Positions 1 through 8,727 are shown, counted from the stretch's first letter. The stretch: DNA of 64,000 nt from Microvirga arabica (GCF_016811235.1 NZ_JAFBID010000017.1:1-64000); one strand, 5' to 3'. Numbers and translations: made by a program. Notes: a model not told the origin generated them from the sequence alone.

Positions 1-381
1 GCTAAGATCATTATCTCGGGCGGGCGATCGCTGGGTTCGGCCGATGCCTTCAAGCAGTACATCGAGCCGATCGCCGACAAGCTCGGCGCCGCCATGGGCG
101 CCTCGCGCGCCGCGGTCGATGCGGGCTATGCTCCCAACGACTGGCAGGTGGGCCAGACCGGCAAGGTGGTGGCGCCCGACCTCTACATCGCGGTCGGCAT
201 TTCAGGCGCCATTCAGCACCTCGCCGGTATGAAGGACTCCAAGGTGATCGTGGCGATCAACAAGGACGAGGAAGCCCCGATCTTCCAGGTGGCCGATTAC
301 GGCCTCGTCGGCGATCTCTTCACCATCCTCCCTGAACTCAAGGACGAGTTGACCAAAGCCGGTCACGGGCAAGCGGTGTAA
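1..381 (+). CDS. etfA: Electron transfer flavoprotein alpha subunit, C-terminal part
   Basis: The reading frame is open from base 1 and gives the last 126 residues of an ETF alpha subunit; the N-terminal part lies outside the window. EtfA carries the FAD that passes electrons from acyl-CoA and related dehydrogenases to ETF-ubiquinone oxidoreductase. Visible family motifs are the FAD-binding SGGRSLGS near the start, then [20 protein letters not shown] and [16 protein letters not shown]. It ends 18 bases before the ETF-QO gene, its usual electron acceptor, so the two are probably co-transcribed. Base composition is high GC and typical of a core gene, unlike the region after 1920. Confidence 0.95.
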   Translation, partial: AKIIISGGRSLGSADAFKQYIEPIADKLGAAMGASRAAVDAGYAPNDWQVGQTGKVVAPDLYIAVGISGAIQHLAGMKDSKVIVAINKDEEAPIFQVADYGLVGDLFTILPELKDELTKAGHGQAV

Positions 382-399
382 GGCTGGGTGGACAACGAG

Positions 400-1920
400 A
401 TGTCCGATCTGCCGGCTCGTGAATCGATGGAGTTCGACGTCGTCGTCGTGGGCGCGGGTCCGGCAGGTTTGGCGACCGCCATCCGGCTCAAGCAGCAGGC
501 TGCCGAGGCGGGCTCGGACATTTCCGTCGTGGTGGTGGAGAAGGGCTCCGAAGTCGGCGCGCATATCCTCTCCGGCGCGGTGATCGACCCGATCGGCCTC
601 GACGGCCTCCTGCCGGAATGGCGCTCCGATCCCGACCGTCCGCTGAAGACCGAAGTGACGGCCGACGAGTTCATGTATCTGGGCCATGCCGGCGGTGTGA
701 CGCTGCCCAACATGTTCATGCCCAAGCTTATGAACAACCACGGCAACTTCGTGGGCTCCCTGGGCAACGTCGCCCGCTATCTCGGCCGCAAGGCCGAGGA
801 GCTCGGCGTCGAGATCTATCCCGGCTTCCCGGCGGCCGAGGTGCTGATCGAGGACGGCAAGGTGGTGGGTGTGGCGACCGGCGACATGGGGATCAGCCGC
901 AACGGCGAGCCCAACGCCAACTTCACCCGCGGCATGGAGCTGCGCGCCAAGTACACAATCTTCGGCGAGGGCGCCCGCGGCAACCTGACGAAGCAGATGG
1001 TCGAGCGCTTCGGGCTCAACCAGGGCCGCGACCACCAGAAATACGGCATCGGCATCAAGGAGCTGTGGCAGGTCAGACCTGAGCACTTCCGGCCGGGCCT
1101 CGTGCGCCATTCCATGGGCTGGCCGCTGCCGAACAATTCCGGCGGCGGCTCCTGGCTCTACCATTTCGACGACAACCTGGTGTCGGTCGGCTTCGTGGTG
1201 CATCTCAACTACAAGAACCCGACCCTGTCGCCCTTCGACGAGTTCCAGCGCTTCAAGACGCACCCGATGGTGCGCGACGTGTTCGAGGGCGCAAAGCGCA
1301 TCGGCTACGGGGCCCGGGCCATCATCGAAGGCGGCTGGCAGTCGGTGCCGCGCCTCTCGTTCCCGGGCGGCTGCCTCGTGGGCGACTCGGCCGGCTTCGT
1401 GAACGTGCCGCGCATCAAAGGCAGCCACAACGCGATCCTGTCGGGCATGCTCTGCGCCGACCATGTGTTCGCGGCGCTCCAGGCGGGCCGGGCCCATGAC
1501 GAGGTCGCCGCTTACGAAGAGTCCTGGCGCTCCTCGCCCATCGGCTACGACCTCAAGCGCGTGCGCAACGTGAAGCCACTCTGGTCGAGATACGGCACGG
1601 CGGCAGGCGTGGCGCTCGGCGGGCTCGACATGTGGCTGACCGAGATCTTCAACTGGTCGCCCTTCGGCACCATGAGCCACGGCAAGCCCGACCACAGGTG
1701 CCTGCTGCCGGTCTCCCAGGTGAAGCCGATCCGGTACGACAAGCCCGACGGCGTGCTCACCTTCGACAAGCTCTCCTCGGTGTTCCTGTCCAACACCAAC
1801 CACGAGGAGGACCAGCCGGCCCATCTCAAGGTCAAGGACATGAGCCTGCAGAAGGGCTCCGAGCACGATGTCTTCGGCGGTCCCTCGCAGCGCTACTGCC
1901 CTGCCGGTGTCTATACGTAG
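400..1920 (+). CDS. ETF-ubiquinone oxidoreductase, C-terminally truncated
   Basis: ETF-QO oxidises reduced ETF and reduces ubiquinone at the membrane. The N-terminus carries the FAD dinucleotide-binding motif VVVGAGPAGLATAIRL, and the middle matches the family (GGWQSVPRLSFPGG, GDSAGFVNVPRIKGSHNAI). I chose the ATG at 400; a GTG at 388 and an ATG at 427 are alternatives. The protein stops at CPAGVYT. Family members continue for roughly 45 more residues containing a CxxCxxC segment; with the Cys of CPAGVY this ligates the 4Fe-4S cluster. Here only the first cysteine remains. The break coincides with a drop in GC and an accessory region, so the 3' end was probably lost by insertion or deletion. 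It may be non-functional as an ETF-QO. Confidence 0.85.
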   Translation: MSDLPARESMEFDVVVVGAGPAGLATAIRLKQQAAEAGSDISVVVVEKGSEVGAHILSGAVIDPIGLDGLLPEWRSDPDRPLKTEVTADEFMYLGHAGGVTLPNMFMPKLMNNHGNFVGSLGNVARYLGRKAEELGVEIYPGFPAAEVLIEDGKVVGVATGDMGISRNGEPNANFTRGMELRAKYTIFGEGARGNLTKQMVERFGLNQGRDHQKYGIGIKELWQVRPEHFRPGLVRHSMGWPLPNNSGGGSWLYHFDDNLVSVGFVVHLNYKNPTLSPFDEFQRFKTHPMVRDVFEGAKRIGYGARAIIEGGWQSVPRLSFPGGCLVGDSAGFVNVPRIKGSHNAILSGMLCADHVFAALQAGRAHDEVAAYEESWRSSPIGYDLKRVRNVKPLWSRYGTAAGVALGGLDMWLTEIFNWSPFGTMSHGKPDHRCLLPVSQVKPIRYDKPDGVLTFDKLSSVFLSNTNHEEDQPAHLKVKDMSLQKGSEHDVFGGPSQRYCPAGVYT

Positions 1921-1952
1921 CCTGATACAGAATTCTTCTTGGAGTGACCTAA

Positions 1953-2612
1953 ATGACCCTCTCGTTTGACCTGTTTTGGTCTTTTCGAAGCTCCTATTGC
2001 TACTTGGCCTTAGATCGCATTTTGGATATGACGGCGACGTACGATCTCGAAGTGAACGTGCGTCCGGTCTGGCCGCTCGCGATCAGGAATCCGGAGTTCT
2101 TCACACAGGTGCATCCAAATCACCTGCGCTATCACCTCCTAGACAGCAAACGTATTGCCGAATCTCTGGGCATTCCTTACCGACGGCCGAATCCAGATCC
2201 GATCATTCAGGACATGGAGACCGGTCGAATTGCACCGGATCAGCCCTACATTTTCCGCCTGACGCGGCTGGGGATGGCCGCAGTGCTGGCGGGGCGCGGA
2301 CTGCCCTTTATCGACCAAGTCTCCCGCATTCTATGGGATGGCTCCACCGATGGCTGGAATGAAGGCCCGCATCTTATCGCTGCGGCCGCACGTGCTGGAT
2401 TGGATCTAGGCAGGCTGGAGCAAGTAATCGCGTCCGATCCATCCCGATTTGATGCACTGATCGAGGCCAACCAGAAGGCATTGGAGGCGGCCGGACACTG
2501 GGGCGTGCCGACCATGGTCTTCGATGGCGAGCCGTTCTTCGGTCAGGATCGCCTCAATGTGCTCACCTGGCGGATGCGACAGAATGGGCTCCGGGAGCGA
2601 GTCCTGGCCTGA
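1953..2612 (+). CDS. DsbA-fold isomerase, 2-hydroxychromene-2-carboxylate isomerase-like
   Basis: A 219-residue protein of the HCCA isomerase / kappa-class GST family (thioredoxin fold with helical insert). The N-terminus LFWSFRSSYCYLALDRIL matches the family's D-x-x-SPYSYLA glutathione-binding start, with a divergent WSFRSSY. The C-terminal HWGVPTMVFDGEPFFGQDRL is the conserved cis-proline loop (GVPT) and GQDRL tail. Known members isomerise glutathione-bound aromatic or ring-cleavage intermediates; the substrate here is unknown. A GGAG lies 8 bases before the ATG. It begins 32 bases after the truncated ETF-QO and is followed by a decayed transposase. Codon use is more AT-rich than in the flanking core genes, which suggests acquisition. 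Confidence 0.7.
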   Translation: MTLSFDLFWSFRSSYCYLALDRILDMTATYDLEVNVRPVWPLAIRNPEFFTQVHPNHLRYHLLDSKRIAESLGIPYRRPNPDPIIQDMETGRIAPDQPYIFRLTRLGMAAVLAGRGLPFIDQVSRILWDGSTDGWNEGPHLIAAAARAGLDLGRLEQVIASDPSRFDALIEANQKALEAAGHWGVPTMVFDGEPFFGQDRLNVLTWRMRQNGLRERVLA

Positions 2613-2681
2613 CGGACCGGAACTTTGCAAACTTTTCAGTAACTCAGTTCAGCATACGCCTCCGATAACCTCCAGAGGTGC

Positions 2682-3335
2682 ATGATGTTCAAAGGTCGCC
2701 ATTTTGATCTATCAGTGATCCTGCTGCGCGTGCGGTGGTACCTAGCCTATGGTCTCAGCCTGCGGAACTTGGAAGAGATGATGGCCGAGCGGGGCATCTC
2801 TGCCACCCGCGCCACTATCCATCGTTGGACCGTCTACTATGCTCTGGCACTTGGACGGGGCAGTCATCAGCATCGCTGGCAAGAAACATTAGCTGCGGCG
2901 GGCCGTCCCGACCAGGATGGGTCCGTGCTCAACGAGTTAGTCAAAGCCACCGCAACGCCAATGCGGCTAAGCGTCTGCTGGGTAGGCTAATGAAGATGCA
3001 AGGTATGGCGCCCACACACAACATCACGGACAAACTACCCTCGTCCAGTGCCGCCAGGACCGGTCCTACAAGGACCTGAACATCAGGGCCGTGAACTCGC
3101 ATGTGCCACTGAGGAAGCGGGAGCGGACGATGCAGGCATTCGGTCCCTGGGAGGCCTGCAGCGATTCACCTCTGTCTTTTCAGCCGTCAGAAACTTGCTC
3201 GTTCCGCCCCGCTCGCACCGGATTGCCCTCGCCACGCACCTTCACCGCCCCAAGCCATGGCGGAATGGTAGGCTGCATCAGGCTCACACGTATCAAAGAA
3301 CCACGACAGGGCTGACTGCCGCCTTCTCAGGTTAA
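2682..3335 (+). pseudogene. IS6-family transposase remnant
   Basis: The first frame gives the typical IS6 start (FKGRHFDLSVILLRVRWYL, then LSLRNLEEMMAERG and ATIHRWTVYYA). The DDE domain is badly damaged. After an internal deletion the frame shifts, and the pieces NANAAKRLLGRLMKMQG, then NITDKL, then VNSHVPLRKRERTMQAFG and RFTSVFSAVRNL appear in different frames; these are the usual IS6 blocks up to the C-terminus. At least three frame changes and a missing catalytic core make it dead. No terminal inverted repeats were identified with confidence. It sits between the DsbA-fold isomerase and a LysR gene and marks this stretch as mobile-element-derived. Confidence 0.8.
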
Positions 3336-3358
3336 CGTAACTTCCCTCATTTGAGGGA

Positions 3359-4306
3359 TCATGGATCCGAGCGCCCGACAAGTTCATTCAGCAGTTCCTG
3401 ACGCCGCGCGCGGCCGACAATCCAGCGGTGAAACTCCCGCGCGCCCTTCTTGCTGAACACAGGACCGTTCCAAGCAAGGAAGTAGGGCGAGGATAGCCGA
3501 AGCTTTTGGGAGAATGGCGCGACGAGACGTCCCGCGCGCAGATCTTCGGCAATCATCGCACACTGGCCCAGGGTAATGCCTCGCCCCTCGACGGCCGCCT
3601 CGATGGCGACGCTGGAGAGCGAGAACACGAACGAATGGCGGAGGTCGTTGCAGTCGACGCCGAATTGCTTCAGCCAATCCTTCCATGTCGGCGGGGACTG
3701 GAACTGAGGCTGCCAATCGATGCTCAAAAGAGGGTAGGCCAGGAGATCTGCCGGAGCCCTCAGTGGTGGGCCGGATTCCAATAGTTTCGGGCTACAGACG
3801 GGAATCACGCTGTCGGTGAACAGCATAACCGAGCTGTCGTAACTCCTCACCCGATCCCCATAGGTGATACGGAAATCCGTACAATCCTCCTCTAAACGGG
3901 GTTCGAGGTGGGTCCCCTCGAGGTGAACGCTCAGATCAGGGTGCTCGTGTTGCCACTCAAAAATAAGGGTAGCCAACCACTTGCTGGCAAGCGACGGCAG
4001 GGCACTGATAACCAGTCCGCTGGACCAGCGCGCCCGTTCCATCTCGGCCTGGGCCCGGCGGAACTCCTCAAACCCCTTCGTAATCGTTCTATAGTAGCGC
4101 CTCCCGACGTCGGTCAGCGCCAGACTGGTGGTGCTCCGGACGACAAGCTGCAGACCAAGCTTTTCTTCAAGAAGGCGGATCTGCTGGCTGATGGCGCCGG
4201 GAGAAACGTTCAGCTCACGGGAAGCCTTGGTCATGTTCCCGCAACGGCCGACAGCCTCGAAAGCCTGGAGGGCACGAAGAGGGGGCAATTCAACCATTCG
4301 CATCAC
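3359..4306 (-). CDS. LysR-family transcriptional regulator, GcvA-like
   Basis: A 315-residue LysR protein. The N-terminal winged helix-turn-helix is clear (LPPLRALQAFEAVGRCGNMT, then ASRELNVSPGAISQQIRLLE), followed by a type-2 periplasmic-binding-like effector domain of the GcvA group (VVRSTTSLALTDVGRRYY; RITYGDR; GRGITLGQC). LysR regulators usually bind the divergent promoter beside their own gene. Here the divergent neighbour is a dead Rieske oxygenase copy, whose upstream region is repeated before the intact Rieske gene 3.95 kb away, so that gene is the likely target. Start is the ATG at 4306; a second Met one codon on and a third at residue 4 are equally possible. The effector cannot be read from sequence. 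Confidence 0.9.
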   Translation of the reverse strand: MMRMVELPPLRALQAFEAVGRCGNMTKASRELNVSPGAISQQIRLLEEKLGLQLVVRSTTSLALTDVGRRYYRTITKGFEEFRRAQAEMERARWSSGLVISALPSLASKWLATLIFEWQHEHPDLSVHLEGTHLEPRLEEDCTDFRITYGDRVRSYDSSVMLFTDSVIPVCSPKLLESGPPLRAPADLLAYPLLSIDWQPQFQSPPTWKDWLKQFGVDCNDLRHSFVFSLSSVAIEAAVEGRGITLGQCAMIAEDLRAGRLVAPFSQKLRLSSPYFLAWNGPVFSKKGAREFHRWIVGRARRQELLNELVGRSDP

Positions 4307-4353
4307 CGGATTCTAGTTCCGCCTGGCGCGGCTTCCTTCAGGTTAATGTTTAA

Positions 4354-4370
4354 TTTTTCTAAAAACAATC
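4354..4370 (+). promoter_or_regulatory. Repeated upstream motif, copy A
   Basis: TTTTTCTAAAAACAATC lies in the divergent region between the LysR gene and the Rieske pseudogene. It contains the interrupted palindrome TTTTT-CT-AAAAA. The identical 17 bases recur at 8309-8325, at the same 103-base distance from the ATG of the intact Rieske gene. This could be the LysR operator or part of the promoter; binding is inferred from position only. Confidence 0.45.
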
Positions 4371-4456
4371 ACAGCAGGCGCCCGATTGCTGGCGGGTCTC
4401 CTCACGTTCATTCTCTGCGACATAGCAAGGGTTCAGCACAAAGGGATGACGCCGCG

Positions 4457-4771
4457 ATGTTTCTTAGGAATTCTTGGTACGTTGCCGCATGGGACCATGA
4501 GGTAGCCCGCTCGTTGCAGCGGGTCGAGATGCTCGGCGTGAAGATCGTTCTCTACCGCAAGGAGAATGGAAAGCCGGCCGCGCTTGAAGATGCCCGCCGT
4601 CAATTGTAGCTTCCATTGTCCATGGCCCGGATGAGGGCGATCAGGCTGATTGCGGCTATCACCGCTTGACCTTGGGCTACACTTGCACCAGCGCGCCCGG
4701 CGCCGAACGCATTCCGTACGTTGCACAGGTCTGCAGCCGCTGGACCGTCGAGCGCTAAGGATTGCTCTGGG
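4457..4771 (+). pseudogene. Rieske oxygenase 5' fragment, dead copy
   Basis: It starts MFLRNSWYVAAWDHEV like the intact gene at 8412, but the Rieske CPHR motif is destroyed (DARRQL) and a TAG follows at 4607-4609. A one-base deletion near 4630-4636 shifts the frame. Past it, recognisable Rieske sequence continues (GDQADCGYH, then APGAERIPYVAQV, then VER) with a further TAA before GLLW. Nothing matching the catalytic domain follows; the similarity ends near 4771. The 150 bases to the amidohydrolase start at 4919 hold no gene I can recognise. It is probably the residue of a duplication or recombination of the oxygenase gene. Confidence 0.85.
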
Positions 4772-4918
4772 CAGGCGCAGAATAGAGAAGAACATTACTT
4801 CACGCCAGACAGGGTCGCTTTCTGAACCTTCCACTGTCTATATGGTCCGTTCTTCTTTACAGAGGGCGGATAATCTTGCTCGTATCTTTATTGCAGCGAC
4901 ACGTCACAAGGAGTTTGC

Positions 4919-6154
4919 ATGCCTAGGATCAACGGAGATCGCATGCTGCGAGATCTGCGCCGGCTCGCCGAGTTTGATGGATACAAAACGGGCGTGCATC
5001 GGCCCACGTTTTCGCAACCTGATCTAGAAAGCCGTCGGTGGCTTGCTGACCAGTTCGCATCCATAGGCCTCGATCCGATGATCGACGGGGTCGGCAATGT
5101 GTTTGGACGTAGCAGTGCACCCGGGCCGAAGCTGCTGATCGGTTCTCACTCTGAGTCTCAGAACTATGCCGGATGGCTCGACGGAGCTCTTGGCGTGATC
5201 TATGGCCTTGAGATCGCCCGCGCGTTTCGTGAGAGCCCGGATTGCGGGGGGCACGTTATCGAGCCTGTTGCCTGGTCGGATGAGGAAAGCCATTTTACCC
5301 CGTTTCTCGGGAGCCGCTCCTTTATTGGTGATGTCACGGATGCTGAGATCGATGCCGCGGCGGACAGCACAACCGGGCAGCCGCTGCGCGAGGCAATCCG
5401 ACAGGCAGGTCTCATCGGTTGCCCGCGAGCGGAGATCGATCCGAGACGCTATATTGGCTACCTTGAGGCACATATAGAACAGGGCGACTCGCTGGAAGCA
5501 TCTGGTCTTCGCATCGGTGTTGTCACCAGCATCGTCGCAATCTGGCAATATCGCATCACTTTCAAAGGTGTACAGAACCATGCGGGTACAACTCGTATGG
5601 CGATCCGTAAGGATGCCGGTGTGGCGCTCGTTGATCTCTGCTCTGCCATCAAGCGTGAGTTCCCCGCTGTTGCTGGCCCGCGTTCAGTTTGGACGACTGG
5701 CCGAATTGTGCTTGACCCAGGTGCCCCGAGCATTGTGCCAGGTGGTGCCGAGATGCTTTTTCAGTTTCGTGATGATGACCCAGAACGCCTGAGCGCAATA
5801 GAGGCTAGGCTAAAGGAGCTCGTTGAGGCGGCGAACCGCTCCGGGTTGTGCGAGGTTGAGCTTGAAGTCCTCGCAAAGTCTACACCATCCATGATGGACA
5901 GCGCGTTCCAAGCGGCGATTGAAGCGGCGGCAGAGCGTCACGCGCCCCATAGCCATGTCCGAATGCCGAGCGGGGCCGGCCATGACGCCCAAATTATCGC
6001 CCAGAGGGTCAGGGCAGGGATGCTATTCGTGCCGAGCATTGGCGGAATCAGCCATCATTGGACTGAGAATACGCTCGATGCTGACATTGTATTGGGGTGC
6101 CAAGTTCTTGCCGATGCGGCGGAAGTCATACTCCAACAGGTATCCGCACAATAG
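4919..6154 (+). CDS. M20-family amidohydrolase, N-carbamoyl-L-amino-acid hydrolase / allantoate amidohydrolase type
   Basis: A 411-residue metal-dependent hydrolase of the HyuC/AllC/beta-ureidopropionase group, which removes carbamoyl groups to give an amino acid, CO2 and ammonia. Motifs: GSHSESQNYAGWLDGALG (H77 and bridging D88), WSDEES with the paired acidic residues at about 122-123, LEAHIEQG in the dimerisation-lid region and SHHWTEN near the C-terminus. The usual SHxDT is SHSES here, so the Asp two residues after the metal His is Glu, and the substrate may be atypical. The start ATG has AAGGAG eight bases upstream. Its place between a Rieske fragment and a glutamate-dehydrogenase-like gene fits release of glutamate or another amino acid, by inference. 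Confidence 0.85.
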   Translation: MPRINGDRMLRDLRRLAEFDGYKTGVHRPTFSQPDLESRRWLADQFASIGLDPMIDGVGNVFGRSSAPGPKLLIGSHSESQNYAGWLDGALGVIYGLEIARAFRESPDCGGHVIEPVAWSDEESHFTPFLGSRSFIGDVTDAEIDAAADSTTGQPLREAIRQAGLIGCPRAEIDPRRYIGYLEAHIEQGDSLEASGLRIGVVTSIVAIWQYRITFKGVQNHAGTTRMAIRKDAGVALVDLCSAIKREFPAVAGPRSVWTTGRIVLDPGAPSIVPGGAEMLFQFRDDDPERLSAIEARLKELVEAANRSGLCEVELEVLAKSTPSMMDSAFQAAIEAAAERHAPHSHVRMPSGAGHDAQIIAQRVRAGMLFVPSIGGISHHWTENTLDADIVLGCQVLADAAEVILQQVSAQ

Positions 6155-6332
6155 GCCTTGGGGTCGGCAATTGCCGCACCTCATTGGCGGCATTCGGGCT
6201 CCCTTTCGATGATCGCTGTTTCCAAGTGGCGACAAAAGGGCTGGTAGGCCTCCTCGACCCAGTCGACCATCTCCCATTCCGCCTGGCGATTACCTTGTAG
6301 TTGTAGGCCGCTGCTGTCAGGAACGAGGTTGC

Positions 6333-6415
6333 AATCGTTCTTTGATCGCGATGCTTATCGCGAGCGCAACAAGGTCAAGCGGCTAATCAGCTCGCCGCGT
6401 CGCGACTTGTATTGA
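6333..6415 (+). pseudogene. IS5-family transposase scrap
   Basis: About 80 bases encode SFFDRDAYRERNKVKRLIS, the D-x-x-Y-R-E-R-N-x-V-E-R block near the C-terminus of IS5-family transposases, followed out of frame by RRVATCIE, which matches the usual RRIATRYEK. The rest of the 620-base interval 6155-6774 holds no recognisable gene, and no other part of the element was seen. Confidence 0.6.
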
Positions 6416-6774
6416 ACTCTCTCATCGCTGGTCGTGAAGGCGTGCGGCATCGTAAATGATCCGAGCGCGCCTGAGCTTTGGAACATGCGAGCAGGAGTAG
6501 ACCTGTGCATCGGCTTGACTTTGGGTGGCAAAAAACTAGCCTTACCGCACCATGTTTGGACACTGGTTGCATCATCGGCGGGAGTTCCCGTTCATCAAAC
6601 CGGGACTGTAGCCCGGACACGACGCATGCTCTCGGCTCCGCGTCCGGGACGGTTGTATGTCTCCGAGACCATCTCTTCACCTTTTCGTTCAGCGGCAGCG
6701 ATCAGCCCTGCATGTGCTCGATCATGCGGAACGCGGACCAACACTGACTTCAGTTTCCGAAAGGCGCTCAAACC

Positions 6775-8076
6775 ATGTCCACAGGCATGTCCTATGCTCG
6801 AGTCCCAGCTCACCCGTCATACGTCTCCAGTCAAGATACAGCGGCTTGGGACATGTTCTTGGAGCAGGTCACCCGAGTTGAGCCCCACCTTGGCCCACTA
6901 GCCCGCTGGGCCGAAACGCTTCGCCGGCCAAGGCGGATTCTGACGGTTGATGTACCGATCCACATGGATAACGGCCAGATCATGCATTTTGAGGGCTTCA
7001 GGGTCCACCATAATACGAGCCGGGGCCCGGCAAAGGGTGGCATACGCTTTCATCCCGAGGCGACAATGGCGGAAGTGATGGCGCTCAGCGCGTGGATGAC
7101 AATCAAGACGGCCCTCGTGAATGTTCCGTTCGGTGGAGGCAAAGGAGCTGTTCGCGTAGATCCAAGCCAACTGTCAATGTCAGAGCTTGAGCGCTTAACG
7201 CGTCGCTACACTGCGGAAATCAGCTTGATCCTCGGTCCTGACCGTGACATCCCCGCGCCTGATGTGAATACCAACCCGCAGATTATGGCTTGGATCATGG
7301 ACACCTACTCGATGACTGTAGGGTCTCTTACCACCGGCGTCGTAACAGGAAAGCCGGTCAATCTCGGCGGCTCCCTGGGCCGAGCCGATGCGACAGGACA
7401 AGGCGTCTTCATTGTGGCGAGCCGGACTGCCCAGAAACTCGGAATGGACATAGCTGGTGCCCGCGTTGCGGTGCAAGGGTTTGGCAACGTCGGTGGATCC
7501 GCTGCTCGCTTTCTCCACTCTGCAGGAGCCCGGATTGTGGCCGTGCAGGATGTGGGTGGCACATTGTACTGTGAGAAAGGAATAAATCCATTTGCTCTCA
7601 CGCAGCATCTGAAAGCAGGTTTGAGCCTCACCGATTTCCGAGGTCCTGGCGTTCTGGGAAGAGCTGACTTCTGGGACATCGAATCGGACATTCTCGTACC
7701 GGCGGCCCTTGAGAACCAGATCGACGATGTGGTGGCGCGGCGGCTTCGGACGCGGATCATTGTCGAGGGCGCCAACGGCCCGACGACTCCGGCCGGTGAT
7801 GACGTTTTGCGCGAGCGCAATATCGTCGTTGTCCCGGATGTGCTGGCCAATGCTGGCGGCGTCATCGTATCGTACTTCGAATGGGTCCAAGATATCAGCG
7901 CGCTATTCTGGGACGAGCATGAGGTCAGTGTGCGACTGAGGAGACTTCTCGAAGCGGCCTTTGAGGCGACCTGGGACACACATCTCGAGAAGCGGATTGA
8001 CTTGCGCCGGGCGGCATATGTGTTGGCCTGTCGGCGGGTGCTGGAGGCGCGAGAGCTACGCGGCCTTTATCCGTGA
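6775..8076 (+). CDS. gdhA: Glu/Leu/Phe/Val dehydrogenase, glutamate dehydrogenase type
   Basis: A 433-residue amino-acid dehydrogenase that interconverts glutamate and 2-oxoglutarate plus ammonia with NAD(P). The substrate domain shows [18 protein letters not shown] and [11 protein letters not shown] (the two binding lysines) and [19 protein letters not shown] with the catalytic Asp. The Rossmann domain has [15 protein letters not shown], and the C-terminus [15 protein letters not shown] and [16 protein letters not shown]. Length is typical of hexameric GDHs. It follows the M20 hydrolase after an interval with an IS5 scrap and precedes the Rieske gene. A role in disposing of the glutamate made by the neighbouring catabolic genes is inferred. 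Specificity for glutamate rather than leucine or valine is likely but not proven. Confidence 0.9.
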   Translation: MSTGMSYARVPAHPSYVSSQDTAAWDMFLEQVTRVEPHLGPLARWAETLRRPRRILTVDVPIHMDNGQIMHFEGFRVHHNTSRGPAKGGIRFHPEATMAEVMALSAWMTIKTALVNVPFGGGKGAVRVDPSQLSMSELERLTRRYTAEISLILGPDRDIPAPDVNTNPQIMAWIMDTYSMTVGSLTTGVVTGKPVNLGGSLGRADATGQGVFIVASRTAQKLGMDIAGARVAVQGFGNVGGSAARFLHSAGARIVAVQDVGGTLYCEKGINPFALTQHLKAGLSLTDFRGPGVLGRADFWDIESDILVPAALENQIDDVVARRLRTRIIVEGANGPTTPAGDDVLRERNIVVVPDVLANAGGVIVSYFEWVQDISALFWDEHEVSVRLRRLLEAAFEATWDTHLEKRIDLRRAAYVLACRRVLEARELRGLYP

Positions 8077-8411
8077 ACTGCATTGCACGGAGGGCCGGCG
8101 AGCTACGGTTGGCTTTGCAGCGCTAATTAGGCAAGCAATTTTAATGCTCGCACGGGAGTTGCGACCAAGGAGCGGGCAGGCACTGCGGCAAGGCGGTTGC
8201 GATCCGGCTCGTCAAGCCACGTCCTAGGAGAGTGACTATATCGTCGCATGCTCCCGAGGGAGCACCCGCAGCTCTCGCCTTCCTTACGGCGATCCCTTGA
8301 GTATTTAGTTTTTCTAAAAACAATCGCAGCGGGCGCCTAATTGCTAGTCGGTCCTCTCATGTCCATCCTCTGCGGTGCAGCAAGGGTTCAGCACAAAGGG
8401 ATGACCTCGCG
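8077..8411. other. Non-coding interval with inverted repeat and duplicated promoter region
   Basis: No gene was recognised. TGCTCCCGAGGGAGCA at 8249-8264 can form a tight 6-7 bp hairpin without a T run, so it is at best a weak terminator for gdhA. From about 8300 the sequence duplicates the region upstream of the Rieske pseudogene and includes TTTTTCTAAAAACAATC at 8309-8325. Confidence 0.6.
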
Positions 8412-8727
8412 ATGTTTCTTAGGAATTCTTGGTACGTTGCCGCATGGGACCATGAGGTAACCCGCTCGTTGCAGCAGGTCGAGATGCTCGGCGAGAAGAT
8501 CGTTCTCTACCGCAAGGAGAATGGAGAGCCGGTCGCGCTTGAGGATGCTTGTCCTCACCGGAAGCTTCCGCTCTCGATGGGGCGCTTGAAAGGTGACCAG
8601 GTCGAGTGCGGGTATCACGGGCTCACCTTCGATTGCACCGGCACCTGCACGCGCGTACCGGGCGCGGAGCGTGTCCCTCACGTCGCCCAGGTCAGCAGCT
8701 ACCCGATCGTCGAGCGCTACGGGCTGC
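8309..8727 (+). repeat. Direct repeat, copy B (promoter and 5' part of intact Rieske gene)
   Basis: Partner of copy A at 4354-4771. The shared 17-base motif TTTTTCTAAAAACAATC at 8309-8325 keeps the same spacing to the ATG. Identity is highest from about 8375 to 8545 and falls sharply after the codons preceding the Rieske CPHR motif. The genes between the copies are the M20 hydrolase and the dehydrogenase. Confidence 0.85.

Larger units (their letters stand above)
4354..4771 (+). repeat. Direct repeat, copy A (Rieske gene 5' region)
   Basis: This stretch aligns with 8309-8727 at an offset of 3955 bases, rising to 3956 after a one-base loss in this copy near 4630-4636. The upstream region is moderately conserved. 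The part from about 4420 to 4590 is nearly identical (about eight differences in 140 bases from the ATG region onward), and the remainder is clearly diverged but still alignable. Copy A holds the pseudogene and copy B the intact gene. Confidence 0.85.

Noticed and set aside
202-1866. A 554-codon open frame on the minus strand
   Set aside because: It lies opposite the ETF genes and has no family-like motifs; long antisense frames are common in GC-rich genes.
1909-1916. GTCTATAC as a possible further HutC site (also at 37104-37111)
   Set aside because: Both occurrences are inside coding sequence for Gly-Val-Tyr-Thr at the ends of unrelated genes and are single copies.
8249-8264. The hairpin after the dehydrogenase gene as an intrinsic terminator
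   Set aside because: The stem is short with a two-base loop and no T run, and it lies 170 bases after the stop codon.
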